A DNA stretch of 10,436 nt from CAZOWL01 sp964583605 (GCA_964583605.1 CAZOWL010000122.1:1-10436), one strand, 5' to 3'. Shown: positions 1-7,616, numbered from the stretch's first letter. Translations and numbers: made by a program. Notes: a model not told the origin generated them from the letters alone.

Positions 1-291
1 GTCCATCAGCCGTCCGAAGGGCACGAGAGACGGGCAAGCGGCCTCACAGGCACGACAGCCGAGGCAGCGTTCGAGGTGCGTGTTGAGGCGCGGGCTTGAG
101 GGCAGCGCGCCGCGGGCCCATCCCCCGATCAGGCTGACGCGTCCGCGCGGGGATTCCCCTTCCTCCTGCGCGAGGCGGTAGGTCGGACAATGCGGCAGGC
201 ACAGCCCGCATTTCACGCACTGCGCCGCCAGCCCGATCAGCTCCATATCGGCTCGGGCGAGGGTGGGAGATGGCTGTGCTGGCTGCCACAT
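1..291 (-). CDS. GlcF-like glycolate oxidase iron-sulfur subunit (4Fe-4S dicluster protein), C-terminus beyond window
   Basis: The 97 visible residues are the N-terminus of a (Fe-S)-binding protein of the GlcF type. Two cluster motifs are seen: CVKCGLCLPHCPTY at about residues 24-37 and CLGCRACEAACPS at about 75-87. Between them lies the family signature ESPRGRVSLI. This order and spacing match the N-terminal dicluster ferredoxin region of GlcF, which passes electrons from the flavin subunits of glycolate oxidase to the quinone pool. The C-terminal cysteine-rich (CCG) domains would lie off the left edge. The start is taken as the ATG at 291, which gives a GlcF-like N-terminal length. An internal ATG at 246 is in frame, no strong ribosome binding site precedes either, and the frame stays open a little upstream. 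Related Fe-S subunits (LutA or heterodisulfide-reductase type) cannot be excluded because no glcD or glcE is visible. It is divergent from the ferredoxin gene, with about 130 bases between starts. Confidence 0.85.
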   Translation of the reverse strand, partial: MWQPAQPSPTLARADMELIGLAAQCVKCGLCLPHCPTYRLAQEEGESPRGRVSLIGGWARGALPSSPRLNTHLERCLGCRACEAACPSLVPFGRLMD

Positions 292-422
292 GTTCGAAAT
301 GGTTTTGATCTGCCGCGAATCTGCACCTTTCCCGGACGGGTCCACTCCCATCGCAGACAGGTTGGTTGCAACGCTCGCCGGGATCCCATCATCAAGTAAT
401 GAGCTGCGAGGACCAAGCCCCG

Positions 423-737
423 ATGGCCTACTACCGATATCACGTCTTCTTCTGCACGAACCTGCGGGACCCGGGCGTGCAATGCTGCGCGCAGGCTGGG
501 GCCATGGCGATGCGCGATTATCTGAAGGGGCGCACGAAGGCACTCGGCTTGGCGCGGCGCGGCGGCGTGCGCATCAATCTCGCCGGCTGCATGAACCGCT
601 GCAGCGAGGGTCCGGTCATGGTCGTCTACCCGGAGGGCACTTGGTATACCTATTCGAGCCAAGAGGACCTCGACGAGATCTTAAGTGAGCATCTGATCGG
701 GGGGCGGGTCGTTGGGCGTTTGCGTTTGCCTGATTGA
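423..737 (+). CDS. Thioredoxin-like [2Fe-2S] ferredoxin
   Basis: This is a 104-residue soluble protein of the thioredoxin-fold [2Fe-2S] ferredoxin family, the fold also found in the 24 kDa subunit of NADH dehydrogenase. The N-terminus reads YRYHVFFCTNLRDPG, followed by a CC pair. The second half holds GCMNRCSEGPVMVVYPEG and then WYTYSSQEDLDEI, a close fit to the family pattern of a first Cys in (F/V)CTN, a second about ten residues later, and a GCxxxC pair before the PVVVVYPEG strand. The four ligands are therefore present and the length is normal. I chose the ATG at 423 because the protein then begins just before the first beta strand, with GAGG at 408-411. An in-frame ATG at 399 would add eight residues (MSCEDQAP). 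Its redox partner is unknown. The neighbouring divergent Fe-S protein suggests a redox theme, but no operon link exists because the two are on opposite strands. Confidence 0.88.
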   Translation: MAYYRYHVFFCTNLRDPGVQCCAQAGAMAMRDYLKGRTKALGLARRGGVRINLAGCMNRCSEGPVMVVYPEGTWYTYSSQEDLDEILSEHLIGGRVVGRLRLPD

Positions 738-754
738 CTGGTGCTCACCACCAG
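738..754 (+). terminator. Small stem-loop directly after the ferredoxin stop codon
   Basis: CTGGTG (738-743) pairs with CACCAG (749-754) across a five-base loop, starting at the first base after the TGA. No T-run follows (the next bases are GTCCCCGCGGG), so this is at best a weak or Rho-assisted 3' end. Confidence 0.2.
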
Positions 755-914
755 GTCCCCGCGGGCGTGTGGGACGGGCCCTGTCGCGGCCGGATTCGGG
801 ACGGCATGCGGGTATCGCGCTGTTTATCGAAGGCGCAAGGCTAGCCGCCGGATCTTCCTTGGCGTCGCCAGAGTATGGCGATCGCCTTGACCACTACAGA
901 CCGTCCAACTAGAC

Positions 915-940
915 TTGGCCCATTACACAAAACCTATAAT
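915..940 (+). promoter_or_regulatory. Possible promoter for the FecR-TPR-barrel gene
   Basis: TATAAT at 935-940 is a perfect -10 hexamer in an AT-rich patch. The best -35-like match, TTGGCC at 915-920, has only four of six consensus bases and a spacer of 14 instead of about 17. If the site is real it may depend on an activator, and it would leave a leader of more than 100 bases before the GTG at 1061. Confidence 0.25.
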
Positions 941-968
941 TGCGGGATCTGATAGACGGACTCTCGGG

Positions 969-997
969 GCAATGATGCGGTAAGGGCGGCTCATTGC
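969..997. promoter_or_regulatory. Inverted repeat in the leader of the FecR-TPR-barrel gene
   Basis: GCAATGA (969-975) is a perfect inverted repeat of TCATTGC (991-997), with 15 bases between. It lies downstream of the possible -10 box and upstream of the start codon. It could form a leader hairpin or be a dimer binding site. Seven-base arms are close to what chance allows. Confidence 0.2.
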
Positions 998-1047
998 GGG
1001 CGACTGTCTGCCGATCAGTGCTGCTGCTGCCCGATTCGGACGCCGCC

Positions 1048-1052
1048 GGGGA
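1048..1052 (+). promoter_or_regulatory. Ribosome binding site supporting a GTG start at 1061
   Basis: GGGGA sits eight bases before GTG 1061. The frame opened there begins at once with a credible signal peptide, which supports GTG as the true start although no ATG is nearby in frame. Confidence 0.5.
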
Positions 1053-1060
1053 CCGCGTGG

Positions 1061-4000
1061 GTGCCAAGATTTCATCGCATCATTGCTGCTGCCGTCTTGC
1101 CGTGGCTCCTGGTTGCACAGGCACATGGTGCTGGGGATGACGGTACTGGGGCTGTACATTGCGAGCGTTGGATCGCCCGGCTCGTCTCGAGCCAAGGAAC
1201 GGTTGAGGTCAAGCATACCGCGAGCGATCACTGGCGCCCAACGCGGCTCGGCGACACCTTCTGTTTCGGAGGGGCGATTCGTGTTAGGGAAGACAGTCGC
1301 GCAGCGCTCGAGCTCGACAACGACACCGTCCTCCGGCTCGATCAGAAGACGACGCTCTTGTTGCCCGAGTCCTCGGGCGCAGGTGATCGCGACTATTGGA
1401 TGCAGCTCTACGAGGGCGCGCTGCACCTGATCAGCCGAATCCGGCAACGCCTCCAGATTCGAACGCCCTTCGCCAACGCCGGGCTCGAGGGTACCGAGTT
1501 CGTCGTGCGCGTGCTGGATGATGAGACGGTCGTCTCGGTGCTAGAGGGTCAAATAGGCCTCAGCAACCAGTTTGGCCGCTTGAGCCTCGCCGCCGGTCAG
1601 ACGGCGGCGGCGCGCCGCGGCCAGCCGCCGGTCCTGCGCCTGGAGGTGCGCCCAAAGGATGCGGTGCTCTGGGCACTGCACTATCCGCTGATATTCGACC
1701 CGGGGGAAGCGGTACCGGATAGCCCTGTGCTAGAGGCGCAGCGCCTTCTCATCATCGGCCGTGCCGCCGAGGCGCGGGTACTCCTGGAGGTCCCGCTGAG
1801 GGAGGACCCGGCCGATGGGCAGGCCCTGGCTCTCGCAGCGGTGGTGGCGGTTGCCCAGAATGACACCGACGCCGCCGCAGGGCTGGCCGAGCGAGCGGTT
1901 GCCGCAGCACCGCGAGATACGGGGGCCCAGCTGGCACTCTCGTACGTCAGGCAGGCGCAATTCGACTTGCATGGTGCTCTGGCCGCTGCGGAAAGTGCTG
2001 TGGGGGCGAGCCCCGCAGATCCGCTCGCATGGACGCGGGTTGCCGAAGTGCGCGCGATGCTTGGTGATACGGAAGGCGCGCTGGGCGCGGCCGATCGGGC
2101 CGCACAGCTCGCCCCCAACCTATCACGTACGCAAACCGTGCTGGGCTTCGTCGCCTTGGCACGGCTACAGATCGACCGGGCGCGATCCGCCTTCGAGGCC
2201 GCGATTGCGTCGGACCCTGCCGATCCCCTTCCCCGCATGGGACAGGCCCTGGCCAAGATCCGCCGGGGATTCCTTGCCGACGGCCGGCGCGACCTCGAGA
2301 TTGCGGCGAGCCTGGACCCTCTCAGCTCGCTGATCAGAAGCTACCTCGGCCGGGCATACTTTGACGAGAGGCGGGACGCCTTGGCGAGCGACCAGTTCAG
2401 ACTGGCGAAAGAGTTCGACCCTCGTGACCCTACCCCTTGGCTCAACAGTGCAATTCTGAAGCAAATCACGAATCGGCCGGTCGATGCGCTAGTGGACCTC
2501 GAGCGTTCGATAGCCCTTAACGACAACCGTGCCGTGTATCGCTCGCGCTTCCTACTGGATTCCGACCTGGCGGCCCGCAGCGCGAGTCTGGCGAGGATCT
2601 ACGGGGACCTAGGATTCGACAGGCGCGCTTTGGTCGAGGGCTGGAGCTCGGTGAACGCAGATCCGGGCAACTGGTCGGCCCACCGCCTTCTCGCCGATGC
2701 CTATGCCCTGCAATCGCGCCAGAACGTTGCGCGGGTCAGTGAGCTGTTCCAATCGCTGATGTACCAGGAGCTGAACGTCCTGCCGTTGCAGCCTCAAGCG
2801 CAGGAAGACAGTTTGCCGATCGTCGCGCGCTCAGGGCCCACGGCCGTTGCATTCAATGAATTCCATCCCCTGTTCCTCAGCAACGGTACAAACTTACAGT
2901 TGGATGGCTCGCTAGGCAGCCACGATACCTGGGGCAACAACCTCGTGGCATACGGTCTGCACGACCGGCTATCGTACAGCTTCGGACAGTTTCACTATGA
3001 GACCGATGGCTTTCGCCCGAACAACCACCAGCGTGAGGACATCTACAACGCATTCGTTCAATTCGCCATCAGTCCGGAGGTCAATGTGCAGGCCGAGCTG
3101 CGTCGGCGCGTCACGGAGCAGGGTGATCTCGCGATGCGCTTCGATCCCGATGCGTTCTCGCCCACGCTGACGAGAAACGTGGAGCAAGACACGGGCCGGA
3201 TCGGTTTGCGGCTCGCCCCGTGGCAGCACTCGAGCTTCTTGGCCTCGCTTGTTTATGTCAACCGCGAGGGTGACATCGGCGAGGACAACCCTGTGCCGGG
3301 AGATTTCCCCAGCTATGTACTAGCAAACGCGACAGACGGATACCAAAGCGAGCTCCAGTACCTGTTGCGTGGCAATCGGTTCAATCTCATCGCCGGCGGT
3401 GCCTGGTACTCCCTAGACCGCGAAGATCGTCGCCGTGTCGACTGGACGCCGATTTTTGGGGCCGCGTGTCCTCCCGAGCTCTTCGATCAGGCGGATTGCA
3501 GTGGATCAACACGGGCGCAGACAGATCACAAGACAGGATATGTGTATCTGAATGCCAATCTACCAGACACTGTGCGCTGGACATTGGGTTACAGCTACGA
3601 CGATGTCGATGAGCGTCCGCTTCGCACGCAGAGAAACAACCCGAAGCTCGGCCTGCAATGGGACCTGACTCCATCGGTCCGCGTTCGCGCAGCATACTTC
3701 GAAACGATCAAGCGTGTACTGGTTGTCGAGCAGACGCTAGAGCCAACGCAAGTCGCCGGTTTTACACAGTTCTTTGACGATTTCAATGGTACCGAAGCGA
3801 GGACGCGTGGCCTTGGCCTCGACTGGAGATTGCGGAAGACACTCTTCTTTGGCGCCGAGGCCGCCCATCGCGACATACGCGAGCCGGACCTCCTCAACGA
3901 TCCAGTGGAGTACGCTGAGCGTGACAGCGATGCCTTCAAGAGCTATCTCTACTGGGCGCCCGATCGACAATGGTCGTTCAATGTGTCCTTCGAGTACGAG

Positions 4001-4363
4001 GACCTCGATAGTGACGGTAGGATTCCGCAGGTCCCCGAAACGTTGCGTACAACCGGTCTGCCGCTGGAAATACGGCACTTCCGACCCTCTGGAGTATTCG
4101 GTGGGCTGAGGGCAACCTGGACGGACCAAACGGTACGCTACAGTGGCGCGCCTTTGGACAAGACCCAAGACCAATTCTGGCTTTTCGATGCGTCCCTGGG
4201 CTATCGGCTACCCAATCGCAGGGGTATAGTTTCCGTGGATATGTGGAATCTTTTCGACAAAGAATTTTACTACTTGGATGACAACTTCCGTACCGCGGAG
4301 CCAGTCGCTCCGCGCTTCATCCCGGACCGGACCCTTGTGGCCAAGCTGTCGCTGAGCTTTTAG
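1061..4363 (+). CDS. Secreted FecR-domain / TPR / TonB-receptor-like outer-membrane barrel fusion protein
   Basis: This 1100-residue protein has three parts. Residues 1-24 are a Sec signal peptide (RIIAAAVLPWLLVAQAHG). Residues about 36-190 form a FecR-type domain: ARLVSSQGTVEV, then RVREDSRAALELDND, RTPFANAGLEGTEFVV and VLEGQIGLSN. Residues about 222-565 are helical repeats of TPR type, for example ALAAAESAVGASPADPLAW and ARSAFEAAIASDPADPLPR. From about residue 600 to the end the pattern is alternating beta strand. It closes like a TonB-dependent receptor, with SVDMWNLFDKEFYYLDD and a terminal SLSF ending in Phe. The barrel part, about 500 residues, is long enough for roughly 20 strands. I see no TonB box or plug domain in front of it. 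FecR domains are periplasmic sensor or ligand-binding modules; here one is exported with the barrel rather than anchored by an anti-sigma helix. Its role (a porin or export channel with a periplasmic TPR scaffold, or a sensor) is inferred. The start is GTG. Confidence 0.85.
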   Translation: MPRFHRIIAAAVLPWLLVAQAHGAGDDGTGAVHCERWIARLVSSQGTVEVKHTASDHWRPTRLGDTFCFGGAIRVREDSRAALELDNDTVLRLDQKTTLLLPESSGAGDRDYWMQLYEGALHLISRIRQRLQIRTPFANAGLEGTEFVVRVLDDETVVSVLEGQIGLSNQFGRLSLAAGQTAAARRGQPPVLRLEVRPKDAVLWALHYPLIFDPGEAVPDSPVLEAQRLLIIGRAAEARVLLEVPLREDPADGQALALAAVVAVAQNDTDAAAGLAERAVAAAPRDTGAQLALSYVRQAQFDLHGALAAAESAVGASPADPLAWTRVAEVRAMLGDTEGALGAADRAAQLAPNLSRTQTVLGFVALARLQIDRARSAFEAAIASDPADPLPRMGQALAKIRRGFLADGRRDLEIAASLDPLSSLIRSYLGRAYFDERRDALASDQFRLAKEFDPRDPTPWLNSAILKQITNRPVDALVDLERSIALNDNRAVYRSRFLLDSDLAARSASLARIYGDLGFDRRALVEGWSSVNADPGNWSAHRLLADAYALQSRQNVARVSELFQSLMYQELNVLPLQPQAQEDSLPIVARSGPTAVAFNEFHPLFLSNGTNLQLDGSLGSHDTWGNNLVAYGLHDRLSYSFGQFHYETDGFRPNNHQREDIYNAFVQFAISPEVNVQAELRRRVTEQGDLAMRFDPDAFSPTLTRNVEQDTGRIGLRLAPWQHSSFLASLVYVNREGDIGEDNPVPGDFPSYVLANATDGYQSELQYLLRGNRFNLIAGGAWYSLDREDRRRVDWTPIFGAACPPELFDQADCSGSTRAQTDHKTGYVYLNANLPDTVRWTLGYSYDDVDERPLRTQRNNPKLGLQWDLTPSVRVRAAYFETIKRVLVVEQTLEPTQVAGFTQFFDDFNGTEARTRGLGLDWRLRKTLFFGAEAAHRDIREPDLLNDPVEYAERDSDAFKSYLYWAPDRQWSFNVSFEYEDLDSDGRIPQVPETLRTTGLPLEIRHFRPSGVFGGLRATWTDQTVRYSGAPLDKTQDQFWLFDASLGYRLPNRRGIVSVDMWNLFDKEFYYLDDNFRTAEPVAPRFIPDRTLVAKLSLSF

Positions 4364-4416
4364 TGGCGTTTCGCCGATTTCTTTCTCTCGGTTGTGATGT
4401 CGAGGAATTCGCTCCT

Positions 4417-4543
4417 CACGATCATGGGACGAGGCGACCCCCCCAATGATGACATGTCGCCTCGCCCCTGATCGTGCCCTCACCCCAACCCTCTCCCGTG
4501 GGCGAGGGAGCAAACGTGCTTCGCGAATTGCTTAACAATGTCG
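4417..4543 (+). repeat. Palindromic dispersed repeat, full copy A
   Basis: CACGATCATGGGACGAGGC (from 4417) pairs with GCCTCGCCCCTGATCGTG (ending 4476), with one bulge and one mismatch, so 4417-4476 is a near-perfect hairpin. Next comes a second small hairpin, CCCTCTCCC / GGGCGAGGG, around 4489-4508, inside a CCCTCACCCCAACC context. A tail follows with the common pattern AACGTGCT-CGCGAATT and a final GTCG. The same order of parts recurs at 5139-5268. It begins 53 bases after the FecR-TPR-barrel stop and may also help end that transcript, although no T-run follows. Confidence 0.8.
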
Positions 4544-4647
4544 CGATCCCGACCGCTCCCGCCGCCGCTCGGTGACCGGAAGGCCGTTATAGTCACGGCT
4601 CTGAAGAACTTTCCACGAACGCAGGAAGATCGACGGAGGCTCCGCCA

Positions 4648-5079
4648 ATGATTGCCAAGATGACGAATACGAGGCCCTCGCGTTACCCGGCCTATCTACT
4701 GTTGGTTGCGCTCAGCGTCTGCGGTATCGCCGGTGCGTGTGCGCGAGAATCGGCTGACGGCGGCGAGGTAGCGCCTGACGAAGGGCAGGGCGCGCCGGCG
4801 ATGCCGATGAAGCGCTTGTCCGAAGAGGTCTCGAAGGGCCTTATGAACGAGCTGGGTGCGAAGCCGCGGATCGTGATCGTGCTGGACGAGATGAATGGAT
4901 ACACCCTGTTTGCCCCCGCTGAGACGGGGCGATCCGAGGCGGACAAGGATCATAGTTACGCGGATCGGAAAGTGACGGACGCGGCAATAAAGGAGTTCGA
5001 CGGGACGCTCGGGATTGTCATTACGAAGCAAAATCCCTTCTGTGTCTTCGATACCTACGGTCGGCGCGGGTGTCTCTGA
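4648..5079 (+). CDS. Small exported protein, probable lipoprotein, family not recognised
   Basis: This 143-residue protein starts at an ATG preceded by GGAGG (4635-4639) at an ideal eight-base spacing. Residues 13-31 form a hydrophobic export signal (YLLLVALSVCGIAGAC). Cys31 in AGAC is a plausible but weak lipobox, with Ala instead of Leu at -3. An acidic, Gly/Pro-rich linker follows (about 35-55), then a compact domain. That domain contains RIVIVLDEMNGYTLFAP (about 74-90) and ends in NPFCVFDTYGRRGCL, where Cys132 and Cys142 could form a disulfide. I do not recognise the family and assign no function. It lies 284 bases after the FecR-TPR-barrel gene on the same strand, converges on the cyclase gene, and is bracketed by two copies of the palindromic repeat. 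Its own leader and ribosome binding site lie outside the repeat, so it is expressed either from read-through or from its own promoter. Confidence 0.75.
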   Translation: MIAKMTNTRPSRYPAYLLLVALSVCGIAGACARESADGGEVAPDEGQGAPAMPMKRLSEEVSKGLMNELGAKPRIVIVLDEMNGYTLFAPAETGRSEADKDHSYADRKVTDAAIKEFDGTLGIVITKQNPFCVFDTYGRRGCL

Positions 5080-5138
5080 AGGCGAGGATCGCGGCGAATG
5101 GGCTCGCGCGGTGATTGATCCCGCGTGGGCTCCGGCCT

Positions 5139-5268
5139 AACGATCATGGGACGAGACGAGCCACCCCGGACGATGAAATGCCGCCTCGTCCCTGATCGTT
5201 CCCTCACCCCAACCCTCTCCCAGAGGGCGAGGGAGCGAACGTGCTGCGCGAATTTCATAGTAAAGTCG
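5139..5268 (+). repeat. Palindromic dispersed repeat, full copy B
   Basis: This is a second copy of the element at 4417-4543, in the same orientation. AACGATCATGGGACGAGAC (from 5139) faces CGCCTCGTCCCTGATCGTT (ending 5200). The CCCTCACCCC segment starts at 5201, with its CCCTCTCCC-aga-GGGCGAGGG hairpin. The tail runs AACGTGCTGCGCGAATTTC to GTCG at 5265-5268. It fills most of the space between two convergent genes and stops 14 bases before the cyclase stop codon, so it could act as a two-way transcript end. Confidence 0.8.
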
Positions 5269-5282
5269 GCCGCTTTCCGTCG

Positions 5283-7616
5283 CTAGCGGCAAGGCGGACC
5301 AGAGCGGCCAACCGCTGACATCGAGACAGTGCCGAGCCATCCTGGCGGAAGTGTCTCGTGGCGCAAGCTGGCGATCTTGGCGAGGTAGAACGGAGCCAGC
5401 GACGGGACGGGTACGCCGTCCAAGTTAGCGAACAGAGATGTCGCGACGTCCCATTCACGCGCGGCAAAAGCTGTCAGGGCCTCATCAACTCCCTGGCGCC
5501 AGGCATCGGTCTCCTGGCGCCGCGCCTCCCCCCACCCAAGCACGACATTCACGTCTAGTGGACGAGACTTGCCGGTCAACAGGAAGGTGCCGAGCCGCTG
5601 GGACACCAGGTCGTCAATCCCCCTCACGACGTCTGCAGAGGCAAGGACACGCGTGCCGAAGGTCTTGTTCAACTCCTGCAGCCGTGATGCCGCATTGACG
5701 ATATCCCCCACGGCACGATACTCGAAGTGATCCCCCGCGCCCACGTGGGCCATGGCGAGGGTCCCACAGTGCAAACCGATCCGGGTCGGCAGCGCTGGCC
5801 CGCCTGGATCCCATCCGCCTGTCTGTTCGAGGATTTCGAGTGCGGCCCGACAGGCCGCCGCACGGACCGAGGGCTCATCTTCCCGCGCCGCCCAGATCGC
5901 CATCATCGCATCACCGACGATGTCGGAGACGATCCCGTAGTGGCGCCGAACTGGCTCAAATAAGAGCTTGTAGTATTCGTTCAGGAGTGCGGCGAGGGCC
6001 TCCGGGTCCATGTCCTCGGCGAGCGTCGTATAACGCGCCGCATCCGAGTAGAGGCAGACGCCGAACAAGCGTTCGCGATCGCGCAGAGGATTCAGGCCCT
6101 CGCGCGCGAGGCGATGGACGACCGGCTCCGGCAGGTAATACCGAAACAACTCGCGGACGCGGGCCCGTTCGCGTTTCTGTTCCTGATAATGCAGGGTCGT
6201 AGCCATCAGGAGGGCCAGCGGACCTTGGACAACCAGGGGGCCGACGAGCGGCAGCCACAGATGCGTCGCGCCGAAGAGCCTGTGAGCGAGGTAGAAGTAA
6301 GCTGCGCCGAGCAACAGGAGCACCACAGCTGACCACAACGGCGGCACCAGTCGCGCGGAGAAGCCGAGCGCCAGCCCCCAGGCCGCTGCGAGCACCAGGG
6401 CGTGCACGGGCCGCACAGGTCGCAGCGTCGTCTGGTCGCGTAGATTGGCGAACGCCGTTGCCAAGATCTCCACTCCGCTTAGATCATGGCCGGTAATGGG
6501 ATCCGTGAAAGGGGTCCTGAAGGCGTCGCGCTCCTCCCACTGGACCGGGCTCGAAACACCGATGAACACGACGCCTCCATTCCAATCGCCGCCGTCTATG
6601 CGGTCCTGCGAGTCGTCCTCCAGGGTCGACAACGCGCTATGGTAGGGGATCGTCCGCACGGTCCAAGGAGGCCCGTAGAAGTTCAGGTAGCGACTGGTCG
6701 GTGCCGCGAGGGCCGCTAAGAGGCTCTCGACCGGGATGTCTCCATCGTACTTGCCGACATCAGGGCTGGCTTGCAGATCCTGGCGGAGCACAGCTGTGCC
6801 CTCTGAGCCCTGTGGACGACGTTGCAGGGCGTCCCGCAAGAGATCGACGACCTGGGAAGCCGAGCCCGGTGGTCGTGACGGCAGCTCCGGCAGGGTGGCG
6901 CGCGTCGCGGCCCAGCCCCGCGCGTGATGCAACTCGGCCGAGACGAGGAGTGCCAGGAGCGATAGCGAGGGGGCGTCCCCGGCGTTGCCGTCGAACGTCC
7001 AGAACTGTCCGGCACGTGAGGGCACATCGGGCAGGGTGAAGGGGCCGGTCGCGGCGGCGACGGTGGCGAGCGCGGCGACAGGTGGTACCAGGCGATGCAG
7101 CTCGGCGTGCAATTGCTCGCGCTCGAAGTCGATGGTGCCGGCGCGACAGGCCGCGACTTGGTCCGGCCGGGGGCCTTGAGGGGCCGTTTCGGAGAGGACC
7201 ACTTCGACTTGGCACTTCTCCAGGAACTCTAGCAGCACGACGTTGCCGGCGGATTGGATCGCCGCGACCAGCGATCCATCGTCGTCCGTTGCCTCGCGGA
7301 AAAGCAGATCGAAGACGATCGTGCGCACGCCGGCTCGGTGCAGCGCCGAGATCAGCCGGGCATGCAGGGATCGGGGCCACTGCCGTGGCTCATACGGGAC
7401 GCCGAGGTGTTCGGCTGATGCCTTGTCGAGCGCTACGACGACTACCTTGGCCGGCGGTCTCTGGGGGCCACGGGCGTGGAACAGCCAGTGTAGGCCGACC
7501 GACTGCTCCCGTTCCCAACCCCACGGCAGGGCGAGAAAGGCGCTGCCGGCGAGCGCGCAGACGATGCCGACGAGCGCAGCGGATTTCAGGCGCCCTGTCA
7601 GCGTGCTCCCCGCCAT
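5283..7616 (-). CDS. CHASE2-domain class III adenylate/guanylate cyclase, membrane sensor
   Basis: This 777-residue membrane cyclase would make a cyclic nucleotide in response to a periplasmic signal. A first membrane helix (about 12-31) leads into a periplasmic CHASE2 domain (about 35-395: KVVVVALDKASAEHLG, WPRSLHARLISALHRAG, TIVFDLLF, GGVVFIGVS). Three more helices follow (about 403-420, 427-445, 452-474), then a linker with FRYYLPEPVVHRLAREG. The catalytic domain is about 517-695. Metal-binding Asp525 (LYSDAARYTTL) and Asp569 (IVGDAMMAIW) are present, as are transition-state Asn641 and Arg645 (VNAASR). The purine-selecting positions are unusual: Asp565 where Lys is usual, and Arg634 (EYRAVGD) where Asp or Thr is usual. 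A helical tail of about 80 residues ends the protein. The ATG at 7616 is directly preceded by an in-frame TGA, so no longer start exists; the ribosome binding site is poor. It lies 105 bases after the Crp/Fnr gene on the same strand, so co-transcription and a product-effector link are likely but inferred. Confidence 0.9.
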   Translation of the reverse strand: MAGSTLTGRLKSAALVGIVCALAGSAFLALPWGWEREQSVGLHWLFHARGPQRPPAKVVVVALDKASAEHLGVPYEPRQWPRSLHARLISALHRAGVRTIVFDLLFREATDDDGSLVAAIQSAGNVVLLEFLEKCQVEVVLSETAPQGPRPDQVAACRAGTIDFEREQLHAELHRLVPPVAALATVAAATGPFTLPDVPSRAGQFWTFDGNAGDAPSLSLLALLVSAELHHARGWAATRATLPELPSRPPGSASQVVDLLRDALQRRPQGSEGTAVLRQDLQASPDVGKYDGDIPVESLLAALAAPTSRYLNFYGPPWTVRTIPYHSALSTLEDDSQDRIDGGDWNGGVVFIGVSSPVQWEERDAFRTPFTDPITGHDLSGVEILATAFANLRDQTTLRPVRPVHALVLAAAWGLALGFSARLVPPLWSAVVLLLLGAAYFYLAHRLFGATHLWLPLVGPLVVQGPLALLMATTLHYQEQKRERARVRELFRYYLPEPVVHRLAREGLNPLRDRERLFGVCLYSDAARYTTLAEDMDPEALAALLNEYYKLLFEPVRRHYGIVSDIVGDAMMAIWAAREDEPSVRAAACRAALEILEQTGGWDPGGPALPTRIGLHCGTLAMAHVGAGDHFEYRAVGDIVNAASRLQELNKTFGTRVLASADVVRGIDDLVSQRLGTFLLTGKSRPLDVNVVLGWGEARRQETDAWRQGVDEALTAFAAREWDVATSLFANLDGVPVPSLAPFYLAKIASLRHETLPPGWLGTVSMSAVGRSGPPCR

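Larger units (their letters stand above)
738..1060. other. Gene-free stretch between the ferredoxin and the FecR-TPR-barrel gene
   Basis: These 323 bases hold no convincing gene. A short open frame at 712-912 (+) has a low-complexity composition and overlaps the ferredoxin end, so I treat it as chance. What can be seen is a small hairpin after the ferredoxin stop (738-754), a perfect TATAAT at 935-940, an inverted repeat at 969-997, and the ribosome binding site of the next gene at 1048-1052. The stretch around 905-945 is clearly more AT-rich than its surroundings, which suits a promoter. Confidence 0.5.

Noticed and set aside
237..662. Minus-strand open frame of 141 codons across the ferredoxin gene
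   Set aside because: The plus-strand ferredoxin has four conserved cysteines and the family motif; this frame has no recognisable feature and overlaps both real genes.
712..912. 66-codon plus-strand open frame after the ferredoxin
   Set aside because: It overlaps the ferredoxin end, lacks a ribosome binding site and has no recognisable sequence features.
1681..2256. Long minus-strand open frame (191 codons) inside the FecR-TPR-barrel gene
   Set aside because: It is rich in Ala, Ser and Arg with no family signature, and is the mirror of the GC-rich TPR codons on the plus strand. The plus-strand product has clear domains.
4365..4380. Mini hairpin GGCG-TTT-CGCC followed by a T-rich stretch after the FecR-TPR-barrel stop codon
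   Set aside because: A four-base stem is too short to call a terminator, and the T-rich part is interrupted.
4417..4476. Intrinsic terminator of the FecR-TPR-barrel gene
   Set aside because: The stem is strong but no T-run follows on either side, and the same sequence recurs twice elsewhere, so it is better described as a dispersed repeat that may act on transcripts incidentally.
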